From positions 231,331-295,330 of the forward strand of contig CALRQT020000002.1 in NCBI GenBank assembly GCA_943370385.1: a stretch of 64,000 nucleotides of DNA, in the 5' to 3' direction. Position 1 is the stretch's first letter, and every line of letters begins with the position of its first letter. Made by a program: the position numbers and the translations under genes. This stretch comes from BAIKAL-G1 sp943370385 (GTDB lineage: Bacteria > Cyanobacteriota > Cyanobacteriia > PCC-6307 > Cyanobiaceae). The notes beneath the pieces are model-generated. The model did no database searches. It was given only the letters and a program-made list of their open reading frames with translations, and had not been told where the DNA came from. Below, piece by piece: positions 30,001 through 33,058 of this stretch.

Positions 30001-32677
30001 CTTTTGCAACTACCGGCACTAAATTCCATAAGCCTGAAGTCGATAGGGAATATTGTCCATTGTTAGCACTGATAGCTCCTAGATTCATCGTCGCGTTGCT
30101 GGTGCCATTGTATTGGTAGGTATTGTTGTCGCTCCATGTTATGTATTCACCCCTATTGACTGCGAACGAAGCATTATTATCAATTCGGTCCCCTGCTTGA
30201 TTCTTAATTGTATAAGTACCATCGGTATCTTGTGAAAATGAGTACCCAGCCGATTTGATACCCGAAGCTTTTAGTGTTGAACCAACTTTTAGGCTTTCTG
30301 TTGGGGTGTAATGGTCAATCGTAACAAGTGTGAATTTCTCAGTTTGTGCCAAATCGACACTGGCGAGATTAGCGTTCAATTGGCTTGCTGTTGTGGTTGT
30401 GCCCGTGTAGCGATAATAGTTATTGGCTCCTTGGCCTATGCTCCCTTTTATGATAGCACCATTTTTAATATCTAGGGTTCCTATGATGCTCCCTTGGTCG
30501 ATTGCTATGGGTGCTTTGATATGTAGTTGGGTAACGGGAGGACTATCCACTCCTGTGGTTACACTGGTTGGTTCAGTAATTGTGAGTGTACCATCCATAT
30601 TGATGGTGCTATTTGTTTTGTCAACTTCAACCGCATTGCTTACTGTTACAAAACCATCCCCCCAAATGCTGGTTGATGCCTTGGCCGTCAGCGACGGCGT
30701 TGCATTCGTTTTTAGTGACAGCTTATTGATAGCATTCAGTGTTGATGAGCTATCAATTGATATTATTGAATTTGTGTTACCCACGGCGAAGGCTGAAGAG
30801 ATTCCACTTTTTTCACCTGATGCCGTGCCCGGATTATTTTTTTTGATTGTCTTTGTAGGGTCCTTGGGATCTTGTTCTTCTGTATAACTACCAGCAAGAT
30901 TGCTGGCAACTTGGGCGTCACTAGAGAGGTTGTTGATTGCCTCAGTAGATGCATTAATTTTCTTGCCGCTTAGGTTGCTTTTGATAATCACGATGGTGGC
31001 ATCTGAGTCCGCTTTAGTTACAGCTGCTGCTCCGTCTATCTCTACGCCAATGAGTTTACTGAAATATTCCATTACAGTGTTGTTCGAGTTTATTGCCATA
31101 CTTTTGCTTTCTAAACTGACAGCTGCTTCTGCTGTTAGATTAATCGTATCTTGTGCTTCAATTGTGGAGCTGCTTATTGTTACTGTACTGTTGGCTGCTC
31201 CTGTTTTTACAACTGCAGGTATTACCATTCCTTGCAGACCATAGAGAGACCCATCAACAATGCTATCCACTGCAAACTTGTCAACAAAACTTCCTAGCGC
31301 CTTATTGTCGCCCTTGTAGTTTAGATAGGGATCGATATGGGCACTTGAGTTTATGTTTAAGCTGCCTACTCTGAGTGTTGACTGATTGATTTTTACAGCT
31401 GTCGAGGAACTGGGGAACCAAAAGGCTAGGGGTAAGTCCACGGCGGTAATTGCTGGATTGATGTCGATATTGCCTGCTTTTCCGGTATTTTGCAGGGGCT
31501 TTTCGTATGTATTGATGTTGGAACTATTTATGGATACAGTTCCCTTGTTTTTGATTGTGATACTACCCCCGTAGGTTTTGATCGTGCCGCCCAGCGTAAT
31601 GCCATCGCTTCGCTCGCCTGCCAACCCTGCATCATAGGATCTAATCGCTTCAGTGCTTAGTTTGTATGCAAGTGGGTAGAGATCATCTGTTTCATTATCA
31701 TCCAAGTTGATGTCGCCAATATGGATTCCTGATTTATTGCTTTTGATATCAATTTCCGTGATTGTTCTGATCCCAGTGCTGATATTGTGTTCGAAGGGTC
31801 CACTGCCAAACCCAGTGATTGTAAGTTTGTTCGCATCTTTGGCTTTAATGGAGATTATTCCTGTGGCATTGGTGGCGTCAATAGAAAGTTTGTTACCGCT
31901 AAAGCTTATGTTGTTATTTTCCCCTAGGCTTCCCTCCCAGTTCAGGCCTGTCAATACATCATTTTTTGCTTCGATGTTTCCTGATTGAACCTCTAATTCC
32001 CAATCATTTCTATGACTGCTTAGGCTTGAGTAGGTTCTATCATTTGATGCGGCCACATCGGCTCGGGTGTATTTGGCTAGTCCATCGATTAATCGTTGCC
32101 CCGCTGTTCCCTTGCCGGTTTCACAGCCATAAACCAATAGGTCACCGTTTTCCGTTAACAAGGTCCCTAATTCTTTTAGCTCAGCCTTATACCTCCACAG
32201 ATTACGGCTGGTTAGGGTTTCTTTGCCAACAAAGAATTGCCCTTCAGAGCCATGACCCAGAAGATGGATCGCACTGAAACCACCAGTTGGCGTAAGAACT
32301 TTAATTCGTGCAACAAGATCTGTTAGGGTTGACCCTTCATCAAGTTGAATGGTGTTTGCACCTGCTTTCGTTAGCCCAGACTTCAGCTGGTCTAAGCTTT
32401 CGCTTTTTGATGTAACAATATAAATAGCGTTTGGATCTGGGTTCCGGCTTGTTGCTGCAATTGTTGTTGTCGCCAGATTGTTTACCGCAAAGCTTTCCTC
32501 GTTCCACGGTCGAGGGTCATAGGTGTCCAGAATTCCTTGGTGCAGACTTGGGTCCGGAGCCAGTATGGGCGTCAGAGGAGACCGGAGGTCTACGAGCGGA
32601 TTGCGCTGATCTGCAAGACCTGGGATGGCCCCACTGCCAAGGATGGGATTTTGGTTGTCCATGCCGAGCTCTTGCAT
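3071..32677 (-). CDS. Giant repeat surface/secreted protein with N-terminal DUF4347 domain (about 9,870 aa)
   Basis: One uninterrupted frame of 29.6 kb. It opens from 32731, but the ATG at 32677 has a good Shine-Dalgarno (AAGGA, 7 bases upstream), so I use that; residue numbers here count from 32731. Residues about 100-260 form a DUF4347 domain with H160 in LLGHGSEG and C203 in VYGCETGKG. Residues about 1700-4600 are Ala/Ser/Gly-rich beta-strand repeats of about 70 residues, similar in style to leukotoxin-LktA/filamentous-haemagglutinin adhesins. Residues about 4600-8100 are filamentous Ser/Thr/Asn/Leu-rich repeats (SLTLSSNS style), with a non-repetitive helical insert at about 5930-6200. The last 1,650 residues hold five sandwich-like repeats with SFDF-R-DSWD, GFGSSL and DESYGID motifs. 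I see no classical signal peptide and no GGxGxD calcium repeats. Neighbouring HlyD and TolC genes suggest type-I-like export to the surface. SwmB of marine Synechococcus, needed for swimming, is of similar size, but homology is not shown. Codon and base use differ from the GC-rich flanks. Confidence 0.85.
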   Translation of the reverse strand: MQELGMDNQNPILGSGAIPGLADQRNPLVDLRSPLTPILAPDPSLHQGILDTYDPRPWNEESFAVNNLATTTIAATSRNPDPNAIYIVTSKSESLDQLKSGLTKAGANTIQLDEGSTLTDLVARIKVLTPTGGFSAIHLLGHGSEGQFFVGKETLTSRNLWRYKAELKELGTLLTENGDLLVYGCETGKGTAGQRLIDGLAKYTRADVAASNDRTYSSLSSHRNDWELEVQSGNIEAKNDVLTGLNWEGSLGENNNISFSGNKLSIDATNATGIISIKAKDANKLTITGFGSGPFEHNISTGIRTITEIDIKSNKSGIHIGDINLDDNETDDLYPLAYKLSTEAIRSYDAGLAGERSDGITLGGTIKTYGGSITIKNKGTVSINSSNINTYEKPLQNTGKAGNIDINPAITAVDLPLAFWFPSSSTAVKINQSTLRVGSLNINSSAHIDPYLNYKGDNKALGSFVDKFAVDSIVDGSLYGLQGMVIPAVVKTGAANSTVTISSSTIEAQDTINLTAEAAVSLESKSMAINSNNTVMEYFSKLIGVEIDGAAAVTKADSDATIVIIKSNLSGKKINASTEAINNLSSDAQVASNLAGSYTEEQDPKDPTKTIKKNNPGTASGEKSGISSAFAVGNTNSIISIDSSSTLNAINKLSLKTNATPSLTAKASTSIWGDGFVTVSNAVEVDKTNSTINMDGTLTITEPTSVTTGVDSPPVTQLHIKAPIAIDQGSIIGTLDIKNGAIIKGSIGQGANNYYRYTGTTTTASQLNANLASVDLAQTEKFTLVTIDHYTPTESLKVGSTLKASGIKSAGYSFSQDTDGTYTIKNQAGDRIDNNASFAVNRGEYITWSDNNTYQYNGTSNATMNLGAISANNGQYSLSTSGLWNLVPVVAKDQSYTVTAVLKGDATTGDQVVIAEGRPHDIDASGATGDHYEVYKSATAIINGESNNEIDLTMNEIQLPQDSNGEYPPINSGQLISYFVLPDQQAARNSAAIQGLQADREYYIIRRGQGRIALALTADDVLSNRAIDLTGYGIGTQHVFRYEVGQSQTLTLTTGNALTYTANAQQQTDKLTLKGNYNAGDSISLCFKLEGAANDILVNYIVPQSGMTLQQIRDGLLAKLNSTDRLCSGSGASINATADSSDNGSIILTSLTAGKGYQLAGEANNSEQAQANTLTLGSNLVKGDTIKLKFDDGTQKPLEVSYTVGASETTEIRDGLIDTINETIWKKLGAERFVEAATNYNSATKQLQRDQILLNGTINGKTYTITSSCNQLESSNKLSLAPGTVAFKDSDTSQDLELSSITSNQAATNQTNQTFIIKDDNRRYSANSVVSITSGLLQQSNNHLLGANVFLTSENEIIDARGNNATTTLEITKNQVVYVETKATSADSCSGKYYTYKGNTTSLTGAQLRSLIGTTPNSSLWQETNGRNYQLVAIGGTSDNYVLAGSNNGPSLQGATVVAKSKATLQVQCDAPYATFDPSKAVTNENDTLHLNGLSLETGEIITIYNDRSYQENKLASVFVSLDTNSWLQNSNRWNNITVPASIKTENNLVEAQYYKSLPGITSSSTVASPAGLSDGCKVYLKVDRENSGVELYRDPQGLDPIKRPATMPTGINPYLRFTTTTAVGASGIRGIEAGQELRVLALGGNVYQIATNEQEYQAAVPRFLLGNQLVNGKAALEGVTSSDAAQTGGISMATAIKAKNSATASASSGSNPKLRDYMNNPMLLVPTISGNGNKKMTGSDKNTMGWGTVVGSKFKDELKKSNGDEFKTSNMGISLSSAINVVEHNAITTINGNITTTSSALNAAPSLNISNKITQAYSAYSDAATNKDSGAKDDKGESGKANVYTIASSISVINNNAQTFITSKANLGSTEKPLGDLTISNEVAYPNKFMSTFGTSELIKEYASNPASAVGALSGLSGMLIKNGFNSYSTVKNKSKDLSYKTEEKDDPNSPSGKKTVTTKEGSDFAFAVAVNSVNLSAITQTQIAGRIHARSFDITNTNRVDSILGAGDLHIDIGLDTFLKIGASKDDKEVSEAKKNYTKGENSKTLKNFMQWGNVAKNGVGGILNVEKTSNKAETIVLSSANISLTGTFKNTSKQTGQVVHILTASGSSNDIGLQGGVDLTLAGKDANADITGLEVKLGSSLAASKLVSSSSNEVNRININGAVQYSESIGIGAVLIYSEVERRTKNKLEGIGGQLIFTDSIQLDAFNGGSITLFSIAGTATVEDSNTKTNNTSTHYNLRGIKNDNLQLAGAGSVGISILNDSTENEIKSSQERFMGPKSITMTAKDTTEINNWSGAIAYSKSGSLLYNSPPHSPKQRNGEFTLAGAAAVNLVNRDTTNTISAAQATGNTPASIHLVSDTRKAQETAGAISLSGSTGSGKNWVGAASIALNLDLDSSGSSTTSYVNNVTTSNFGGSLSIEAIEGANATSIAGQVAFAYNPLEDKALESSSGSVAGTFGTSIAINDLKVDTTARLSNSSITSTMPSNITLAARTEDVDMIASAVSGAGSIATSNNSSSYAIAGSGAGAQNSYKNAITAEILQSTINSTTSTTAPSINIAASSSEKLLAMAGGIDVAIATASKQGDNATSLSVGSSAAINELSGEITARIDGTSTIQANQLTISAKDGSAVGAYAIAGALAASASPLGEAFDGAFVGSGTGNTVNRPVTAVIGDPQAGLLVGTGTIRANDLTLNAERTANAKLISDAAGAAISLAYGSKAKSASFAGGFAFNKLSGGITSGVYNISDLSIRYSTSIRAWAHKSGREGSAQGNVYSFAGGFAVGGAQGLSGAAKAGALGLAIAKNTINDSIRAKIKSVAGHTQTNLLGSATRQIGLGSLNIQAQNERLIRAVATGDSLTFSSSTSSAGAFSIGAAQAINLINGNVESLVELANTVELNLGGALSLSAVDISQTSSLALGVALSGAISANSSLALSGGGAGSINTINSEVNSSITTGSYRNTASDSTLTKATTLQATTQTLKNDGSSAQKRGIKAEVGAGSAAVALSTKDTTVAVIGVSTATNQINWNRATQAGVSTKLDVANIKTEGGLELTSINGDKIDAKIAAVSIGIAASSSSGNAVAISAAVAEATNQIGTSTSAQIIGRDMVNSVLNSGSLKLESLDTSEIEAEGGAGSVSVSFTGGNNSVAPAIGVALANNTLSGSRTTSINGFSNIATTTGNLILRSSSELLDDNGNSLQTRRITSTAAAAAVSAAIGNQFTLGLAGGGAASYNTILGNTTASITGPTIISGGTLSVQASSPGTINAKIIANSVAVGLSGHGEVGAVSIGVSIARNFIGATQSNPGESGGIPTLANGGDGNRIAATISGTSGNSLSTLTASGAIRVEASHSATIKAEVVAVSAAIAAPSRTTGALSCGGSEATNVIANSTTATIIGNGTANSSLVGADLTISASDAASIDATAVGASLAASFAGSNGFAASIGSSLATNTIRRNTKAELANFGSVLPKGNLVITSTNTGKINSESIAAAIAVAVGSKKSLGLSGGGTSSLNTITGTNQALVNSANLGTASSTWNGTVTVNANDTSTINAKVHAISIALAAGDKGGSAAIGVAFARNFIGETRANRALSGGSPQSFTNLIGTSGNLVRAAVTNSNLYAKGAVSVTASNAAKITSYVDSFAAAISITGSGSLALVGAGSEATNRSLVSIRAFVGATSDKTISLDTGALTVSSSDSSSADSTAWGAAVGASFGGGLSVAAAIGVSQADNTLNNTADTTVANIAAGSKVGALSVTASKTKADDRSASISAKSAAVAVALSGGSSGGSLAGGGADAINILLGDTTTNISSANLTVAGAISLGSSNSQSVDAGVGAGVGAGSATGVGGAIAVGAVKVQNLLGIATADATNTSRAKVQTTISNSNLTTTGTGVINPDLTASSSSTVSYGATAIPVSVALTTGQVAGGFSGAFNDSRIAYNVGTTVTQSNLISAGSLTITSKTDNNIDKVQTDAGSVAISGNPGIGVGVAIGAAENKNLIDNINTVTISDGGSNVDAKRYTIQSKGDLTIKADDARSTINDSKSTTAVVSGGINALSGGGARIKNTIANDITTTVTGAIDVNAGVIGDATVMVETTQLASATQAQVDQVVLGGHFNSGDKIVIKVTTGETDQEVTYQVTSPTALAIQTGLRDAINSQIGTSYLAAISGNSINTITITAKQADRSFRSELTSNQAVTSSGSITIAASSSNANLNAEIVATSLAAGMGVAVGAGVVENTINNRVTALTQSSTAQGGGSNAPTFTAASNITISSSTADTIEQAKAITASASGVVGAVVNSAKATITSTSRAQVQAGSLYTPDGTSLIQAASANTLNSSSLGGTVGGLAGFGLMAAESNLGSNTVEPEVQALLGSGASISAKDVAINSFSRDSIYADTLSASGGGVLSGAGAQSTATTNQTVQTKLDANATITATGSLKLSSIVDQTSEDGTLGGIDTRAVGIAVSAGLAGGGANSTIAIMSKSSIDLGSSSSVTAAAIDIAANNSIQKSKYSQSNDNSLGVIGNGKVFVAGQAGGAGIKSTTLIGDDAGAFGANINLGANSTVHALGSKSNPGLLWMHAKTGVYATDDITLDAVSALAAVSAESQVVNKAKASVTAAGGVKVINDSGDVSITAKSDGTVSSSSSVLAGQFGFGNAYSTATNQVSNVLSLTGTTIKGQTIKLWSGLDANGVPDILRSTADSQINSTVLGVPLSRANATSVDTNSISIVDNSKLLARGNVELKAQGKDWNGKSNKRSLADATSYILIATPIKGTTTANDSTSNTITIDSSSQVVAGAQHQIKVITLPNSDNLANQNSYLNLSGSSALTSALVKDTKLNAAQLASLGLDGTIDYSYRLLASPTGSLVDLGTFIGVVLPDLLWNDASQRPYLDTMELGSELFEQDKRLRDLIAANDSSPSNKALYLSQQEALRRQADQLGLLDANTGTIQGRLDGLAIHLPDLYAAAGSVFLDAIGGTININGLQTNSAPANIPSNIKAYSDSSISVINSAPAILVGEDMVIDDSKVVDIIDGEYTVFSPGSVYFNRQGGSTGGNTNQPTGTITVSQNVRKDIPLPTAFPVNQPPADIYLLGSVVNEIGTIAINNATDSVIVSGEVRGSSLSISSAGTFTLNSDSWFHSGGDPRQYLNYDSYRAQAFNAATNSDGSYKGSMTSVTANQSVINNAATSNAGTIFSRGDISISALYLNIDGLIQSGTPTLSMTVDASFNPSFSTSLLDSNGNGINGISFAAVEGKAVGLAGYVDVGSRTINLYDIKSKGGNINLTGQIMSTGAGKVLAFNGQPTLTLTNNSSWNLVTGAIDLSPTNGKITIIDTPRIPLVATSVTGNTITFATAVNLAEDSPILYQYNKSIDASGQAVDTSPFSGLTNNTIYYVHRTGNSNQIQLKHRSGVPNVVTKTTSPMSTRTLNSTVNSYQPPYDNTTSITTYSISPEGSNIEKIDYTRVQTTVASTGTLFRRTYTKTTSTTTWTDTTTTSNPTVAIGSWDSKRASTFVQANVSKNVYELNRANNSITTSLSTLSLVPGSKSWLDQSTTYTAGTIAGNDVATIRSTTYTPAAGLTYVWTEGQAATTTTTKYKSNSSFNLFYDIPTNSNAWDSINTQYIDSKPLLQGQAIQAVAPASFSTANAAYQLDYMQATNNVPLTTTRHWTTGGGFLRKKTYHTEQIVNQGVKDYYTSQLKADNPITVGFISPAINAGQAAGSLSITSQGNVSMLKGVNNVSNVTIAAGNGKDITIKPLFVSNNTVPINLSAGGNIDLQVGGASNSTTDIQLQAAAGGNLTIATFSNGGFSANLKPLGDSATGLALSAGNTLTLTLAGGLNLSNQTTTGPTAAAALFKAVRLEMNVGSGHVGTAANALRLNTSANGLTSTSGLALELKGSGANAYLKETEGSLQLVLPTSWSSTSAISLGGSLNLNVVSGDLLDATGAPGGLTDMTELQKQDNMFKITGEAARAAAVSEIAAQDQANYRNYWTTYSKVIVSTVGSVSLEKANNSSIYSVTTNGITKQLNYARAPFDNTHPSWRILSAATIDGINKCLYLYAPSNQLTEWIMDGNWDFLRASNVLTTGGSLAASTLLARYNLTNDNYRLANTAANRYQQQASFAFTTAEKNTLINKGFSGQAIAAYEVQLNAIHQQNGNTSYNSTFIYQRSAEQQASYIDQRVMAMNAYYHPLAANLYASLFPVQAATLGLGTGSTDGSPASSTNAINIGGNLSLTVSQGAIGRTSANLIQIEIPNGDYEQVSTSNAALLSAASTGDVVSRSYKVYKYVGNTPLETTSSTSTLALSNPNQFVAYTPDYTAVASSSTGVVLNQSLQAGQVVLVRNGRFNGYYTFIGSAKTCDLLSEDYSNSNLWTALTIGTAHASVTATSLPSTITSGMLVTDISELIGVTLRPQTALSVNLGGSLTTNANQDIRISTAGNLSIQSVSGNGTVSLQAGGSLSQLAAGNGVSNSLGPIELRSVSGSIGSSSQAVKISTTGISSLYASADNGSAYLSSSANLSLGSVVAANHLTITSGGALLDGGRSASAIGQASINLQAPNLTLTATSFGTAVSPLTIGGGAAANPTRLTATSTGGANGTMAFGSRGTTPVVLQSLNAANQTVWLSGAGFSQGSGSNISIQSSSLVFDGLTGLGSSTSLFRTKVNTLAGRVGNGGVHLTNDSNLTIDTASDSTGNKNLAGLYTTGSSNVSTSNGDLTIYGKIESESSNLTLTSANSLSIKSGASIITSGSGNLAISANISTGTVSAESGSNLILNSSDNANVTAGFLVMEGLIDASGTLNLNAKGGNTLNVGDHLSSNQKTELTATGVNAGFLDGNANNGEYRTNIKLGGTITARSSNGFSLNTNKNLAILGSITTTSGNLSLISSENLFVLGNLQSSNSLNLSTTTANNTVIKLWTTISSTIKTSGGNGSLTLSSNSDARLYGTILAGANSTETGPNWLAGIHHFSLTSTGNLVLAGATAVNGDATILAPNLTITASGGVISRSNLSLSSTGTATGQGLYSAGLLVAGGTVNTLLSNLKPHNETIGTSSNLSLRGSSLQESNLLLDSASSASLRLSVSRDAADALVLGGMTSWNGTTQSDVVVAGAWIAAPNIVITTPQSPRLLHDLIARDSLTITANSATNSSIRLSPLAQIQLGNANGSTITSSLTLNAANVSIPGDQAGLAMESISPLPQNFLNGKLESALSFNLSVTRLASGTATGLETKTFTASLAAQQFASLPALITAINSAIKTAAIAAGLVETNGEIPIVDLRGSNVRIGLRPQSGSYRLNSSLALALNTTNSVGLGQLGDFSLQAGTVNAVAPATILSRAVSTNLTIGSATSNLSNLQWDGGLRSSNSDANSSLSLILNPTANATLNLNASIDAPIVSLTPNGGTAGNVTNLLGNLNLLGRTKSLVISQSGDLSLGSLADTTAAKNLQSLTYRSTAGSLTLAGSNPTSLMPTYSSRANLSLEAHGNLTIGQGNQALQVLAPSLTLKSNATITIGSGAILKASTSSNQTAFAITGKTVTIKGSLNTDSTANTSISATNGSLNLDASANLIGLKGNQSFTSMGATSDLIQATALGSSNLTGTIKLTAGRNLQSTAAITSTAAVTMVATSGNLTTAAELFTTSTGVLIDKLGYRVNANGSFVNQAGSILADSERPIFADVANNPYSGGAIRTSSFTAQANNGSINLNGSLYPSATASTRPLSATVTNFGENENQFTIINHGLSTGTAVRYYGKQSGALLPLQDGGLYYVIQTSAHTFRLAASEIDARNGINGIPMLLSKAASLTTGPLCTFTPELVLGNSAVTLTAKSIELSGNLQSQTLSASSSTGNISLVKEAWVYTGTSNLTIPTSQHLQIGRTRSDLRRAILTTTNLNLTNPNSLSLNGFLDLTPSANSSMTTLSLSSAAITGELTTPGNLTLNLTGGLSVSRAGSIEAGGDLILNAASFNLDADGTRPGWELIQIPTFTPIIANQSVVVGTTTAVQRFSFSGDVKLQIDPSSDVLTYVGVDGNGVPHGLNTDDILYYQNGASNGSVGRAGLTNTNTTVAAEAVAYTVVKLDDYRFQLKRNAVVVDLTQASGTGDALVGLNTVNQNVSTTTTETFANGTVPVQVGSDWYTYDLSLNQDAYYRPATGEIREYLVAGSDFTTSQIHWTNGAPTSNDTWENYTNQQRQDVLDHLGYKPLYATNLTNIKSNTLSNGVTTSASVANPWSGGSNKILMPSSGDLAGMAIYGTTDAIAKVVSNETFEGSATTATEGWSFASGSPTLTNSSRLSQFLGGFGNGPKVNGQDAWKTFTLDGSGGTVSFDFHRLDSWDGESFNVYANDAQILSSMFNWHDNVASARSGNTNGYSWTITPITNNGQGGRSSHPYWTQQSFHITIDVPSGVTTLKLGFGSSLNQTADDESYGIDALSVVNGSQLLSATSRGSTTSSEIVGSSVDSAKVLYTQTKSALKSTTLTQTISNPNDPNAVAQTITAEVSDNEPLGGTASGSEWRVGYDSNGQRSYTLKSWSQNNDVVVDNFDSVSGWSTATGVASTATDSTFGSYMGPFANGAKVAGQDVWKNYSLPATGGIISFDFYRFDTWDQENFNVFANDTQILSSNFVWHDNVTTTRTGSTNGYNWTINPIDNYAQGSRVNHFAYTQQRFRVVITVPTGVSNLKLGFGSTLDGGNNDESYGIDNVSVTSTAAVTRSPDWVSNTTFDTTAYPGSGSTTAFGWHKGNAPEIPGNSNTDANQNPNLYAPTSTSTNLDYIKSTASLSNIQSAGASTINVGTITTTSAPIAYVASSGAANYDDAKAKSLALQNLVTSSATGLSQTFTGLSSLARLTNDQTQKDAADAVARQKAAYQSFYVDGSQSSETAPWLYSDGNAIGTGTQTITSPQMTHSEQTFKNWATGVAGFERKIQTQGDGGNYSFTPDTTVVFSQDFSNNTNGFLHNHGRSPMESLRWNDTRGQGVRMNKDEEAYTKIQLNSSMQTKITFDLITMDRWNNDELYIRFYYPGLGNAGWQTFQNNYYSNRYEPGTRTQNIGNVNLSVALEGMGQIMAGSQWENDLRATLTLPSGLPWVEIVIDNGLNDTAGFLFMDNFVAKQSASGQYLDTGTGYIQQTVPNISWLSGRPDDGYTPGQVAPSTWFDGTANVQNYLAFVSQHKVFDDLGYNQTPYYLSQATAAWGSNRTLEETFHNYNYDWTSVTWNVVDKRNNFNYSVTSTPTPIVEQQIVYSQRDVTTTTVVPTLTAKSTIQNVYETKTVTTGVVTTYSNDFKLSDAVRFDSIKGKTVRINTTSANASQISGSIKSTALTTDSASASNLEIRSTGSLTLGSNAPAMVDPLQSNLLANSFNIQGAGLTVTKNVMITGSNGKQVQSLSLNAGNGTLTLLSSPHPAERLVLKGQNLILPASATTKLYANDIDIASGLTFKANQSLLNGKLELAINSDGSGAASGVRLNGDDASSIQTFDSPLSAWTTATPGSSAPLYLYNPTGSTTNVALGSFANGAKASGQDVWTNLNFNHQGGTISFDLKRVDSWDHERFYVFANDVAILDTVLAWELNEVTARSGNANGYSWTITPLNDYSSGPSPTPFYGNSQTFRVNINVSTSVTALKLGFGSSLNESVDNESYAIDNIKARTTLGQVLMDETFDSTLGGWQRPSSEHGSPIMRHGSTVSSDYVMGGFANGSKDSLGRDIWRDLSLSGDGASISFDFLRLDSWDGETFKIYANNELIASIPFLYSRNESTPISGTTASGYRYAMVPLSTLDLNGNALVDQKFKVVIDVPVAVTTLRIGFGSTLDQNSADESWAIDNFRVNDTLYVSALPTASATRAAIPIEIIATGNVMLPNSTTNDLNSSNDLAISVQTRGSISKGLPYNSQTSSTRSTSIRSAVYTAALAFTSAAWRLLRR
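3330..8010 (-). repeat. Five sandwich-like domain repeats at the C-terminal end of the giant protein
   Basis: Copies of a roughly 165-residue domain are encoded at about 7500-8010, 6690-7195, 5470-5990 (diverged), 3880-4410 and 3330-3870. Shared marks are GGFxNGxKxxGQDxW, SFDFxRxDSWD, FANDxxIL, NGYSWTI, a beta-strand ending in LKLGFGSSL, and DESYxIDN. The pattern is that of a secreted beta-sandwich, perhaps carbohydrate- or calcium-binding, repeated to form a distal adhesive tip. The fold is inferred, not shown. Confidence 0.6.
21290..23900 (-). repeat. Higher-order repeat of about 835-860 bp inside the giant gene
   Basis: Within the Ala/Gly-rich section, about 70-residue units recur in a fixed order of four. 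The hallmark GLAGGGAASYNTI and its variants (LSGGGAGSINTI, GLSGGGTSSLNTI, SLAGGGADAINIL) is encoded near 23.84, 22.98, 22.15 and 21.30 kb. A second hallmark, ARNFIGATQSNPGESGG and ARNFIGETRANRALSGG, recurs near 22.80 and 21.96 kb. A third, CGGSEATN and GAGSEATN, is offset by the same distance. The period is therefore about 280 residues, made of four sub-repeats, which indicates tandem block duplication. Confidence 0.6.
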
Positions 32678-32759
32678 TGCTTGATCCTTGGGGGGCCAGA
32701 AATGGTGTTGTGGGTAGTCGCATTCACCCATGCGTTGATGGGTTTTCCTATGTTGTGAC

Positions 32760-32774
32760 GCAATAAATTATTGC
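32760..32774. promoter_or_regulatory. 15-bp palindrome upstream of the giant gene
   Basis: GCAATAAATTATTGC is a palindrome with 7-base arms and a single central base. It sits 29 bases upstream of the longest start (32731) and 83 bases upstream of the preferred start of the giant gene. Its size and symmetry are those of a dimeric repressor or activator site; nothing in the window identifies the regulator. Confidence 0.35.
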
Positions 32775-32801
32775 CAGAGATGATTAGCATGAACAACGTA
32801 G

Positions 32802-32822
32802 TTGGACATTTGTGATGTCCAA
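32802..32822 (-). promoter_or_regulatory. Leader hairpin, 8-bp stem
   Basis: TTGGACAT and ATGTCCAA form a perfect 8-bp stem with a 5-base loop, 70-90 bases before the longest start of the giant gene. It is the most proximal of a series of hairpins in the 576-base gap 32732-33307, which has no convincing gene of its own. Confidence 0.45.
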
Positions 32823-32907
32823 TCGTTATGGAGTAATGATTATTTTTATCTGCTGACCAACAACCGCCTCGTCAGTTTCCTGGCGTGGCTCTTTCATTTA
32901 ATGTCCC

Positions 32908-32963
32908 AGGTCTTGGTTGCCCATCTCACCGATTAATGCTGGTGAGACGTCGAACCAAGACCT
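32908..32963 (-). promoter_or_regulatory. Nested leader hairpin: 11-bp stem, symmetric 5-base internal loop, 7-bp stem
   Basis: AGGTCTTGGTT (32908-32918) pairs perfectly with AACCAAGACCT (32953-32963). Inside it, after 5 unpaired bases on each side, TCTCACC (32924-32930) pairs perfectly with GGTGAGA (32941-32947) around a 10-base loop. Eighteen perfect pairs in 56 bases of otherwise unconstrained spacer are very unlikely by chance. On either strand it would fold in RNA. It is placed as a leader or attenuator element of the giant gene, between the small membrane ORF and the start codon. Confidence 0.55.
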
Positions 32964-33022
32964 TTGGCTTTCTCTTTATAGGGTCTTGTCTGATAGCCAC
33001 CCTGTGTCGAGCCATGCCCTTC

Positions 33023-33058
33023 GATGTGTTCCAGGCGACCTTTCGCCCGGCTCACATC
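33023..33058 (-). promoter_or_regulatory. Second nested leader hairpin with the same architecture
   Basis: GATGTG (33023-33028) pairs with CACATC (33053-33058). After 5 unpaired bases on each side, GGCGA (33034-33038) pairs with TCGCC (33043-33047) around a tetraloop. On the plus strand it is followed by CTTTTT (33059-33064), so it could also act as an intrinsic terminator for plus-strand transcription. Further weak hairpins lie at 33075-33098 and 33123-33136 (GACCC-N4-GGGTC). Confidence 0.45.

Noticed and set aside
3071..32731. Numerous plus-strand ORFs of 60-235 codons opposite the giant gene, notably at 21084-21791 and 21849-22850
   Set aside because: They are antisense shadows created by the Ala/Gly/Ser-rich repeats, low-complexity (Ala/Leu/Pro/Val) and without ribosome-binding sites.
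3071..32731. Typical RTX secretion repeats (GGxGxDxxx) in the giant protein
   Set aside because: None found on reading the translation; export assignment rests on neighbours only.
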